DNA from: Tubiluchus corallicola
Lineage: Eukaryota; Priapulida; Priapulimorpha; Priapulimorphida; Tubiluchidae
NCBI GenBank assembly: GCA_030141605.1
Contig: JAQGDQ010000497.1
Location: forward strand, 62,001 to 126,000
Direction of reading: 5' to 3'
DNA length: 64,000 nucleotides
Shown: in pieces, positions 33,723 through 44,065 of the stretch
Layout: every line of letters begins with the position of its first letter
Numbering within the stretch: the stretch's first letter is position 1
Position numbers and translations under genes: made by a program
The notes under the pieces: generated by a model
The model's database searches: none
What the model saw: the letters and a program-made list of their open reading frames with translations, nothing else
What the model was told of the DNA's origin: nothing

Positions 33723-34688
33723 CTGCGGTTAAAATTATAAATTACAGCCTACTCAAGTTTTTTATATAAATATAATACATCACAATAATCAAAGAATGCC
33801 CTTTCAGTCTCAAAAAAGATTACAGCAAACTGAGGGACTAAAGCTTCTGAACAAAAATAAAGAATTTTTGGAAACTTATCAGGCATTCTGCCTTCTATTA
33901 CTATCATGACCATGGCAAGTCACAGAAAAGCACCATCTTGCTTTCAAGATAGTACATCGCATTACAAAATGCATTAATTTCCCACACCACACCACTGCTG
34001 CAATCCAGGATCTTTATTTTAACTTTAAAACTTTTTACATATTAAAATTTCAAGAAGTTTAAAAGTTAAAATAACAAAGAGCAATATGAAACACACATCT
34101 CGTGAAAGATGCGAGTAAAGATTTAAATCAAACAGATTCTGTTCAATGCCAAGGTCATACAAGCACAGAGGTTTCTAAAAAAATACACATGTGCATTTTT
34201 CTGCATTTACCACATATCGAAAGCCTCTAATCAAAACAAAGACTCAGTTCCAACTCTTTCACGTCTTCTCAGTCTCTTCCATGTTTTCGTCACATTTACT
34301 TTCAAAATATCATTAATCATGGATTTATGCCACCATCTAAGGACATTTTAAATTGTCAGATAAAATTGAATCGAAAGGCATTTCCTTGACTAAAATGAAG
34401 CCAAATTACTGCAAAACTTAACTGGAGTAATTCTTTTTTTACTCAAAAATGTAGAACTGGAATTCAAACACAATTCAACATTAATTAAGACCAAAATTTG
34501 TTAATTAGTTTTGAATAACAGCGACGTTTAGCCATTTTAAAATGTACATGTATACTGCTGTACTCTAGAATGCATGCACTTCTAACGTCACATGATAATG
34601 TTCTAAATTAAATTAATTAATGTATTTAGTATTTACAGGTTTTTGGTAAAAAAATTCAAATTCAAAATGATTTAAACTAATATCATGC
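33723..34688. other. Putative EIF4G2 first intron without recognised features
   Basis: If 34689-34793 is the first coding exon, this is the following intron. It is AT-rich and I recognise nothing in it. Confidence 0.4.
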
Positions 34689-34793
34689 CTGCAGCCTCTT
34701 CGAGAAGCACCACCCTTTCCCTTTACTGGGTCCACCTTTACGTCGTGAAGCAACTCCAAATGAGCAAACTCTGAAGCAGCACACAACATGTAT
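34689..34793 (-). CDS. EIF4G2: Candidate first coding exon of EIF4G2 with a possible GUG start
   Basis: On the minus strand an acceptor (GTTTTTTAG) precedes an open stretch containing GTG at 34733-34735, giving VDPVKGKGGASRRGCR. The vertebrate protein starts at GUG and has GGASR close to its N-terminus. The GTG context (AAAGGTGG) has purines at -3 and +4. The exon would end at 34689 with two overhanging bases, the phase needed by exon 33597-33722. The following donor would be GC (GCATGA) rather than GT. An in-frame ATG at 34787-34789 has a poor context. What is seen is the open frame and phase fit; the start choice is inference. Confidence 0.35.
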
Positions 34794-35329
34794 CTAAAAA
34801 ACATTGAACATATTCAAGAGTTAACAATCTGTCCTCTTCTGTTCTGTAGGCTAAGTAGACCTAATGACAGACACTAATCCAAAGACACTCGAAATGCAAC
34901 ATGAAAGTAAACAGCCAAAAAATGAAAATTTACTGCTTAATAAAATACTTAAGTTAAGATACAAAATAAAAAATAATCAAAAATTGGATGGAAAAATAAA
35001 ACCATGGTACGTACAGATAAAACATAAAATGAGTTTGCCACTTTAATAAATGTTAATTTTACCTATAGACTAAAAATAACCAAACTACCGATAGCAATAT
35101 CAACGATTACTCAAAATTCTCAAATTTCGTTAAGACCCAACGATGAATGAATCATTCAATGTCACAATGCCATGCAATTTCACAAGAACGTAAACGCAAG
35201 CTATTCAGATTAATTTTTCACAGTCTTTTCATATGACCTTTTGCAACAAAGCTCAGCTACAATTTACTAATATCTATGAGATCACAACGTTAGAAACAAA
35301 GGAGTTTAGAACAATTTTACACACCTACA

Positions 35330-35579
35330 GAAAAAACTTTTGTTCTGAGAATCCTTTCTCTTCTTCTTGCGAAATTATGCGAGAATCCGAGATGACGCGT
35401 GATAAAGCGCCACCTGGCAAGCGTCTGCTAAATTAATATCAGCCTAGTTCTGAAAGTTCTGATTATATTATTTCTTAACAATTATGTGTGACAGTGTAGG
35501 TCTGCTAATTTTTTAATATTAAAGTGAAAACTACTTTTGGCACAAATACCAAAGTGATTGAACGTAACAAACAAGCAGA
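35330..35579. promoter_or_regulatory. Candidate bidirectional promoter of EIF4G2 (-) and the galectin gene (+)
   Basis: The gene starts face away from each other here. A CpG-rich patch at about 35365-35430 (TTGCGAAATTATGCGAGAAT, then GATGACGCGTGATAAAGCGC) stands out from AT-rich surroundings. On the minus strand a possible non-coding first exon could end near 35330 at CTGTAG|GTGTGT. No TATA box is convincing. Transcription start sites are not known. Confidence 0.35.
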
Positions 35580-38500
35580 ATGTCAGTTCCATTGGTAAAT
35601 ATTTTTCTTCTACCATGTTGTATGTTCAGTGTTGTTTCATCTCACAAGGGGCATGGCTGCGGCTGAATTGTAATACAACTTTGTGATGCAGTGTTTGGGG
35701 TCAGCCATCAGGTAGAAAGACACGCAGTAAACTTAGCCTTTTTTCTGAATTTAATTAATTACTTACTATCTATGACAGTGATGATAACCTTTATTTAAAT
35801 ATGGAAACTAAAAATACACACAAACACACAGCTATATATATATATATATATATATAGCAACCGGGGGGGCTATATATATATATATATATCCCCCGGTTGC
35901 CTGATCACGATGTAAATATGCTCATATCGCCTTTGGTCACCTGCGTGGCAATGATCAGATTGGCTCAGTAGAGAATGCCTCTTAGAGGGCATACTGATGA
36001 CACACTCCTAATGCGTGAGAGTTGGCACTACTAGAATATTAACTTAAAGGCATAATAGCCACATTAGGTTTCCAGTCTAATTTTAAGTGTATATAAGTCT
36101 TTACCAAATAATTTTTGTGTTTTTTAGACGACTCCGTATGTTGGACCAATTCCTGGAGGTCTACTTCCTGGCAAGATGATTTTTGTCCAGGGACATGTTC
36201 CACCAGTTTCTACGTGGTTTGTACAAGTTTATAATAACTGCAAAAATCACAAATTTATTAGTAATAATTTTGATTACTTGATGCCTTTCTACCATGGATT
36301 TCGCAAGATATTTACGAAGTTATGTTGGTCACTTAAAGTGTAACACAGTGAAATCCCTTTATACCGTCGTGAAGCAAGTTTGACAATATAACAAGATACA
36401 TACATATCCATGCAAATAAAGGCATTTTGTTCTGCCAAAAACCTGGGCATTAAACGAGGCTAGCATTATAATGAGGTTTGACTGTATTAAAATTTCACTG
36501 CATTTCTAATAATTATTTGTTTATTAGTTCAGCAATTACACTTTGTTTTATGTAAAGGTTTATTAGATACATTTCACCGAGATATGCCCTTTTAAAGAAA
36601 TCATGAGTCACTTCGGTACAACTTAATTCCGTCTTTATACAGCATAGTGACAGATTTATTGTGTGGCAGTACTTACAAACAATTACGATATTAAATTTTT
36701 CAGGTTTGCCATAAACATGCAGGTCGGACCGAGCGTCAACCCGAGAGCAGACCTAGCCCTGCACATTAGTGTTCGTATACCGGAACATGTGGTTGTGCGT
36801 AACTCATTGCAGGCTCAACAATGGGGTGTAGAAGAGAGACATGGAGGCATGCCTGCTGGCATCATGCCAAATTCAACGTTTGAAGCGATTATTCTAGTGC
36901 AGCCGGACTGCTATAAGGTATCGTAATAGTTTTTCTTGTCCATGTTTGTTTACAGAGATAGGACCAAAGAATTTTTGACGCTGCTAAAAAATTTGTTTTA
37001 GAATATGTTTATGTATTTTTAAAGTTATCATTCCCAGACATCTCACATTGACTGCAGGAATCTTATTACTGCAAGATGCTCATTCAATGGGTTGGAAATT
37101 ACAGAATGCTTCGTGAATATGTTTGCGTTTTGTTATAACAGCAAAAGACTAGAAAGCAGTTAGCTCAGCGAGAATGATTTTCATTACTTCGCAAGTCAGC
37201 TTAACAATATTCGTTTATCTAAGCAGTTAATGCACTCTGTTTTCTAACATCAAAATAAGTCTGTTGTTCCAGTTTGGGTGAACTATTTAAATTAACAAGA
37301 ATTTTGTATTTTGTAATTCAAACTTCTGCAAGCATGTGGTAGTTCTGTTAGCTATGTAAATTTATTTTGAAATGTTCAATAAAATGCCATGGTCTATTTC
37401 TTTTTAAAAAAGCTTTAGTAGTTCTTGTATGTAGGAACAGAATGAAGTTGAGTTCATGGTGTTCACTTTGTCATCTAAGTTAAACAGTGCTGAGCCTGGG
37501 CAATAAATTGATGGGTGACTGCCTGAAAATCTGCTTAAATCAGCCTAAATCATCTGCAGGCAAACGTCTGAACTGTATTTGCAATATATACTCAAATTAT
37601 GTATATAAGATACACTGGTTCTTGTATGTATTACAGTCTGCCTTTTGATGTACACTGTTGGCCATATAATTGATTTTCAGATGTATTATAATCCCTTTGC
37701 TTGATTTGGTTGCTTATTTATTCCTCAGATTGCGTTTAACGGACAGCATTTCACAGAATTTGTGCACAGAATTCCCATCAACTATGTGAATACAATTAAC
37801 ATTGAGGGAGACGTGGTGCTGACTGGGCTGAAATTTGAAGGCGCAGGGGTAAGCATCAATAACGTGCATTTTTTTAAATGGCAGACTTGAAAAACATCAT
37901 TTCAGATATAATCTTTTAAAAGTATTGACATAAATTGTTAATCATTCTCTTTCTTTGTGTATTTTTTTCCAAAGAAAGGACAAGAACGGTTTTGTGTGAC
38001 AGCATGGCAGTTGTGTCCAGAATTTTCTGATACTGCTGTCATTTAAAGAAATTTATGTGTTACTTTATGTGTACAGGAAAGAATATAATGCGTAATTTGA
38101 AACTGTTATAAAATTTATTCTTTCCTTTGTGACCTTTTTATTTACCGACAGATGGCGCCAACAGTATTAGGATCCACGCAAATGCCCCGAGGTAATGTGA
38201 TGGGAGTGCCAGGCCCAGTGCCAGTTCCTGCAATGGGTCAACCAGGGTATGGATTGCCACATTCACATGGTGTCCACTCGGGTCACTCGAAAGCTTATCC
38301 TGCCATGGTACGTTTATTTTTTTTGTAAAGAGTTTATTTTTTAACTGTAAGTCTGTGATATGTTATTAACACACTGCCGTGAGAAATCACTGGCCTGCAG
38401 TTTTCAAGGGAGGCTTGCACATGTTTTTAAATTTCTTTCATTCAACAAATGCAATGATTTCACTTTGAATTACTTAAAGTTGCTTTCACCAAGTGTCTTA

Positions 38501-38880
38501 TGTTTCTAAACACGTTTTTTTTGCTCAAGAGTTTCTGAAACTATTTGTTAAGCACATACTGTTCAATAAGCTTCTTTCAGTTGTATGTTTATTTTATGGT
38601 AAGCACTGCAAAGACTGTACTGCGAGCATAAAATAATATTCCTTATACAGACTGTAACGTACGTGTTTAATGTTAGGGAGTTGTGCCTGGAATGTATGGT
38701 GATCATCATGGTCACGTCAAACATGGGAAACACGGCAAGGTAAAGATGAAAAAGATGGGAAAGGAGCACAAGAAAATGAAGAAGATGGGCAAGGTTGGGA
38801 AAGTAAAGAAGAAGAAACATCACAAGGGCAGTTCTAGCAGTTCTAGTAGCAGCAGTTCAAGTTCTAGCAGTGATGAGTAA
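35580..38880 (+). CDS. Galectin with Gly/Pro/Met linker and Lys/His/poly-Ser tail
   Basis: Galectins bind beta-galactosides and are made in the cytosol without a signal peptide. Exons: 35580-35594 (proposed start, ATG in context AGAATGT, encoding MSVPL), 36128-36216, 36704-36917, 37729-37848, 38152-38307 and 38677-38880 (stop TAA). All phases fit, giving 265 residues. One carbohydrate-recognition domain covers residues ~6-150: TPYVGPIPGGLLPGKMIFVQ, FAINMQVG, HISVR, VVVRNS, WGVEER, IAFNGQHFTEFVHRIPI and INIEGDVVLTGLKF. Sugar-contact residues H, R, N, W, E and R are kept, but the usual HxN is HIS, so the first Asn is Ser. Exon 38152-38307 encodes a Gly/Pro/Met/His linker. The last exon encodes a very basic Lys/His/Met stretch, then 14 serines and DE. 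The 5-codon first exon is inferred; the rest is firm. The tail has no counterpart that I know in vertebrate galectins. Confidence 0.92.
35857..35900. repeat. GC-rich hairpin embedded in (TA)n
   Basis: The arms GCAACCGGGGG (35857-35867) and CCCCCGGTTGC (35890-35900) are perfect inverted repeats around a loop of 22 bases, largely TA dinucleotides. Another (TA)n run of about 24 bases lies immediately before the first arm. It is in the first galectin intron. Confidence 0.85.
36345..36486. mobile_element. pogo/Tigger-like MITE in a galectin intron
   Basis: The right end CATTATAATGAGGTTTGACT then GTA is the inverse of the TACAGTCAAACCTC end seen in sister copies. The left end ACAGTGAAATCCCTTTATAC is its diverged partner. 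The length is about 142 bp, with no coding capacity. Confidence 0.65.
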
Positions 38881-39757
38881 AAATATTTGAAAGCAAGCGT
38901 GTGTGTGTGCGCATGCATGCGTGTTACTTTGTAGAGTCTCGGAGCTTTTATAGCTGGGAGTTTCAGACTATAACTCACTTTCCAGGGTTTGACTTATTAC
39001 TAGGTGAATTTATATACATATCATGTAACAGAAAATTGTTTGTCAAAGCCTCTTTAGCACATTTTTGCAGCTTTTGAGGCAACTAGAAGTGCTATTCCAT
39101 GAGCGTATAATATATATTTTGTTAAATTTATATGATAAAACAATTTGTCAATTTACTTCCAGTTTTATATGATACTGGAGTGAAGAAAACCATTGTGTCA
39201 TTCCTTAGGTTTGTCTGTTTAAGCATTTTGCATTATATTTCAAAACCGGTGAGCCTATAAAATCTAAACTAGATATGTTTATACTCTGCAGCAGAATGAG
39301 ACTAATGCCGTATTGACCACTGGTTAGTAACCTTTAACATATCACTTGTTATCAAAATGTCTGTATTGCTGAATCTGTTCTCAGAGCACTTGAAGAAGGC
39401 AGAACAAAGAGTGGCCTAGATTCGATATTGCATTAATATGGTATATATTTGTACACAAAAATTTGCCTGGACATCAAAAACAAAAAGCAGATAATTTCTG
39501 CTAAAATTAGCTATATCCTTCCCCATACTAACGTTTGGCAAGATATAGTTAATCAGCAGTGATAGAGGGGAAAGGCTTATTTGTTTTGTTTTTGTTTTTT
39601 TTTTGCTGTGAAAAAGAAATAGAACGAAAGTGTTTTGCGAGACTGAGAGCAAGAAAATATGCAGAGCTTTTGCAACTAACTGCTACTAACTAAAAAACAT
39701 TTTTTGCTGCTGGGTGATTTGCCCAAGCTTGGTCACTGTATTCTCTGTGCAAATAAA
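38881..39757 (+). other. Galectin 3' UTR to candidate poly(A) signal
   Basis: An AATAAA occurs at 39752-39757. A short GT/GC alternating run (GTGTGTGTGTGCGCATGCAT) lies at about 38900-38922. No other gene was seen. The true 3' end could be further downstream, since another AATAAA lies near 40855. Confidence 0.4.
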
Positions 39758-41540
39758 CTGACAGCAAGTAATTTTTCTGTATGTAACAAATATTTGTTGT
39801 CCTAAAAGAAAGTCTTGATAGGACGAAATTTACTTACTAAATTTTAGTTTGATTAAACGTTGTTCTTCTTCGATGAAACATAACTTAATCGAAACTGACG
39901 TTGTCTGCAAAGAACTTTTGTGTTTTTGAAGCAACTTGTCCTACATTGAATTTCGATATTTATTTTCACTTGTTATGTGCAGCCAATCAGATTCTTACCA
40001 CATTTAGACAGACAAAGGCAACATTTATTTGCTTTCACTCATTTTAATGAGCAACATTAGCATTAACGGCTAATTAGCGACTTACCCCTTGCAACGATAC
40101 AAGTAGGGACAGCACACAACCACTAACGTAATTGTAGGATGTATCCCCTGGCGATGGCAGCCGCTGGACTCAATTCTGCAAGTTTGCAGTCTGAAATCTA
40201 GATGACACAACCACCCAGGACATTTGCATGGAAAATTACTAAGATAAACCTAATAGATGTGTTTTTGCAAATACATTGTAGCTACTAGCTTCGTGAATAT
40301 AAAGTAAACTTAAATCCCTTTTTTGAACTATTTGATTTGAATAGATTTGAATGTTTCGCGATTATAAATTCAAGTTTGTTAAATTATGTACGGTCTTAAA
40401 ATCATTGACTTGGTTAAGAATAATCTACCAGATCGGTGCGTGACAGTAGCTGTAGTTTCATTTTGCTTTTTGAGGGTTTTGTATTTTAGGTTTTAGAACT
40501 TATCTAACGATGTGCTTCATCATCACTTTTCTATATTGAAGGAAGTGTCAGCATTAGTGTTGAACCTTTTTGTGAAGTTGAACTGCTGGCAGGAATAAAT
40601 TTGAATAACTTAAACCCTCCTAGTTTTATATGTAAAATTTGCTAATCTTTCTATTATTTTTAGTGTTGCAGAAAAATATAATTAAAGGTAAAAATTGTTG
40701 AATTTTTAAAAGTTTATGTGTTCATATTTTAAGTGCTATAGAATAGAATTTTCTATAATAAACTTACGTTCTCTAATAAGTGATTTCATTGTTAATTATT
40801 ATTAATTTTTGTGAACTTTTGTTACAGAACACATGATAAGTAAATGGACTGTAAATAAAACAGTTTGAATTAAATTCCATTTACAATATGTCTCATATAC
40901 TGTTCAACGTCACAAAAGCTTTGCACAAACAAGAAAGACTCAGTTAAATCATAAGCTTATGCGCAGATTTATTCACGTTTACAGCTTATGTTTGGAGCTG
41001 CAATTTTTCAGGCTTCCATTGCTTTACTAGTTGTTACAGGTGCAACCAGCAACTAACACGAGTAATAATAATTAGAAATGAATTCATCAAAATCTTTCCA
41101 CAGAACTGGCTTAATATACTGTTTAATGTGACGTTTTACCTTCTACCATCATCATGAAACACTCACGTGACAAAGATAATGATCAATCTTTTGAAGAATG
41201 GGAAGTGAGGTTAGTTATTGATTTAATCATAGCTTAACATTAAACCCAGTTTAAGACAGTAGCTTAAAATAATTTCAGGTACTACAATATGAACTGTCAA
41301 ATAAAATTTTGTAGATATTACATTCATGTCACTGGTAATGATTTTTTCAACCATTGATAAAACTGTCTCTAACACTTACATCACCAAATTGGCAAAATGC
41401 TACCATAAACAAAATTATTCTAGTTCTGAACAACATTAAAAATAATGCTAATTTATTGTGTGTAACTCGTTTGTTAAAAGATTAAAATTAACGTTTCGCA
41501 ATAAAATCTGTTATAAAAATATACTACCAAAAAACTAATC
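39758..41540. other. Intergenic stretch without a recognised gene
   Basis: AT-rich DNA. A short open stretch at 41154-41210 (MKHSRDKDNDQSFEEWEVR) precedes the retrotransposon remnant and could be part of it, but I cannot support it. Confidence 0.4.
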
Positions 41541-43100
41541 CGAATAGAATTTTCTTGCTGGCGTGAACCTTGAGCATGTTGAAGACGTTCACCAATGTCA
41601 TTTCGCTTGCATAATTACTCACACGAGAATTACCGGATCAGATAATTTATATGCAGAAATCGCTGAAATTCTAAACAATATTTCAAAAAACAGGCACATT
41701 TCCGCAGGATATTCAAAAAGGAATACTTATCCCTTTACCGAAGTCAGGTAAGAAACGAGGTCCTATAGAAAATCTTAGACCATTGATGTTGCTTACACTC
41801 ATAAGGAAAATTTTGGCTGTCTGTATGTAGGATCTATGACAGGTTACATACTTACATTCCAACAAGCCAAGCAGCATATCAACCAGGACGGAATACTACT
41901 GAATTAGCGCAAGCCTGTAAATTGCTAGCCGAAAAAGCCATCTCTTCTGCTGATTACTCAATATATATTCTCATGATTGATATGTCAAAGACCTTTGATT
42001 GCGTTTGGAGAAAAACTCTGCTTTGCTGTCTGGAAGAAATCCTTGAACCTGATGAAATATACATCATGAGTATAATGTTAGAAAATTTATTAATTCAAGT
42101 CAGGTGTGAAGGGAAGTTGAGCCTGCCATTTTCTACAAACAGAGGAGTACCTCACGGTGACTGCCTAAGCCCTGTACTTTTTACTATATATCTTGCCATA
42201 GCTCTCACTGAGGACAAAGTTATACCATTGAAAGACCTAGAAGATCACAACTACACAATTCTTGATCCTGAATTAATACCGAATGAAGTAAGACAAGAAC
42301 ACTGTTTCAGCTCTCTACAAAGTAAGTCAACTACTATATCTATGCAGTACACTGATGATGTGGCATGGATTACAAGAAACAAAGAAGAAATAGTTGAAAT
42401 AAAAAAACTCAGTAGAGGAGAAACTGAACAGAATGGATCTCGTTGTAAACAAAAATAAAACTGAAGAGTTTCACATGGTGAACATGCCATGGTGATGAAT
42501 CATGGCAACGTTGCAAGTATCTCGGTAATCTGCTAGCAGCAGAAGACGACATATCTAGACTGAAGATAATGGCATTATCAGCTTACTCAAAACACACGAA
42601 AGTTTTTGAGAAATGAAGATTTCTTTGGAAACAAAAATTAGAATATTTTCAGCCTTAGTTGAAACTGTATTTCTTTATAACTCTGAGCTCTGGACATTAA
42701 AAGCAAATCATAAAGCTAAAATCGATGCATTTCAAAGGCGAAATTACAGAAACATTTTGGGTATTACATGGCCAAAGAAAATTTCAAACAAAGATCTATA
42801 TGGAAAAATAAAAGAAGAACCTTGGACAATAAAAATAAAAATACACCGTTTAAGATGGATTGGGCATATGCTTAGACTACCTGATGATACTCCAGTGAAG
42901 ATAGCTCTTCTGCTAGCCATAGAACCAGCTAAAAACCCTACAGGAGGACAAATGCTAACATATTTAGATTTTGCACAGAAAGATTTAAACACTTCAGCAT
43001 CGATCCTTAGAAATAAATGCACTTGGGGCATTGCGGCAAGCAGGGAGTCCTGGCATAGGGAGGTGAGCAGAATCATGTCCCTGGACGTATGATTCATTGG
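41541..43100 (+). pseudogene. Non-LTR retrotransposon reverse transcriptase, frameshifted
   Basis: The segments are in different frames but in the right order. About 41563-41700 gives a GSDNLYAEI-like pre-motif. About 41705-41830 gives ILIPLPKSGKKRGPIENLRP. About 41829-42458 gives IYDRLHTYIPTSQAAYQPGR, LMIDMSKTFD (motif A), GVPHGDCLSPVLFTIYL (motif B) and QYTDDVAW (motif C, Thr in place of the usual Ala). 42613-43092 gives KIRIFSALVETVFLYNSELW and HRLRWIGHMLRL. At least three frameshifts and an internal stop (TAG near 41829) separate them. No endonuclease domain was recognised. It lies between the galectin gene and HSPBP1; the family is uncertain. Confidence 0.85.
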
Positions 43101-44041
43101 ATGATGATGATCAGACGAGTAAGACAGTCTAGTTGATCTTTAATTAAATATTTTATTTTGATTTTCTTGTGCAATTGACTAATTGTCTAAACTAAATGCC
43201 TTGCGTTTCATATTTGCAAATCACTTAGTTGCCAGCATTCAGGTGCACCCGACATTGATTTTGAGTTCTAAGCCTCAGTTCTGTCAGATTGGGGTATAAA
43301 TGATGTTTCTGGTTTGACTGGTTTCTAAAATTTGACTCAATTAAATAATAGACTTAGTGACTAGATAGTCATGTTAATTAACAGTGATGATATTACCATA
43401 AATTGCAAAGTAAAAAATTGATTGCTGTGAGCTTGAATTGTTTTTGACAACGTTTTTCTCGCTCTAAAACTTAACCTATTTCAACCTATAATAATAAAGT
43501 ATAATTTTTATATGCAGTTAGTTAATTACCCACAGGAATTCCAAGTTTAAAATTAATCAAAGTATAAAAACTTAATCAAATTAGGTAGAATGACCCTAAT
43601 CAGCATTCTAACATTGGAAATGCTGAATTTGGTTGCTATGCTGCTATGGACTACAAGGGATGACTTATGCCATGGACTGCTATGGTCACTGATTAGTACA
43701 GTAGTCTCGGGTGTTTGCTTTGTAAGCCGAAGATTCTTGGTTCGAATTCAGACTGTCTTCCAATTTTTCCACATTTCTTGTCTTCCAATGTTGGTATCAA
43801 GGTTTAATTAATAATTGTGGTATCTTTAATAATAATAATCTTGTCCTTAAGATTATAATAATTATTATTGTTGTCAATTGATGATTATAGAACAGAAACT
43901 TAAATAAAAGAATGCAGTTCACGATGAAAATAGTTTCAGAGTTTAGTCTCTATTAGATTGGCACTGAATTTTGAGGCTGTCTACATTTTCCCATAATTTG
44001 TGTTTTTTATTTTAATATTTTCGCCATAACTTTTGCCTATA
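43101..44041. other. Intergenic stretch upstream of HSPBP1
   Basis: Apart from the SINE at 43690-43800, I recognise nothing. The HSPBP1 promoter is presumably in or near this region, unless the acceptor-like CCTATAG at 44035-44041 marks an upstream 5'-UTR exon. Confidence 0.35.
43690..43800 (+). mobile_element. tRNA-derived SINE
   Basis: The B box GGTTCGAATTC is at 43739-43749, preceded by a tRNA-like anticodon region (TTTGCTTTGTAAGCCGAAGA). The tail has TTTTTCCACATTTC, which resembles the tails of the other SINEs in this window. Confidence 0.6.
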
Positions 44042-44065
44042 GGTTGTCTGAAACAGAGCTGTATT

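Noticed and set aside
36663-36926. Treating the 87-codon ORF as a separate small gene
   Set aside because: Only 36704-36917 is exon of the galectin gene; the ORF ends are intron read-through.
41154-41210. Short frame MKHSRDKDNDQSFEEWEVR followed by a GT
   Set aside because: It is too short, with no partner exon in phase, and lies next to a retrotransposon fossil.
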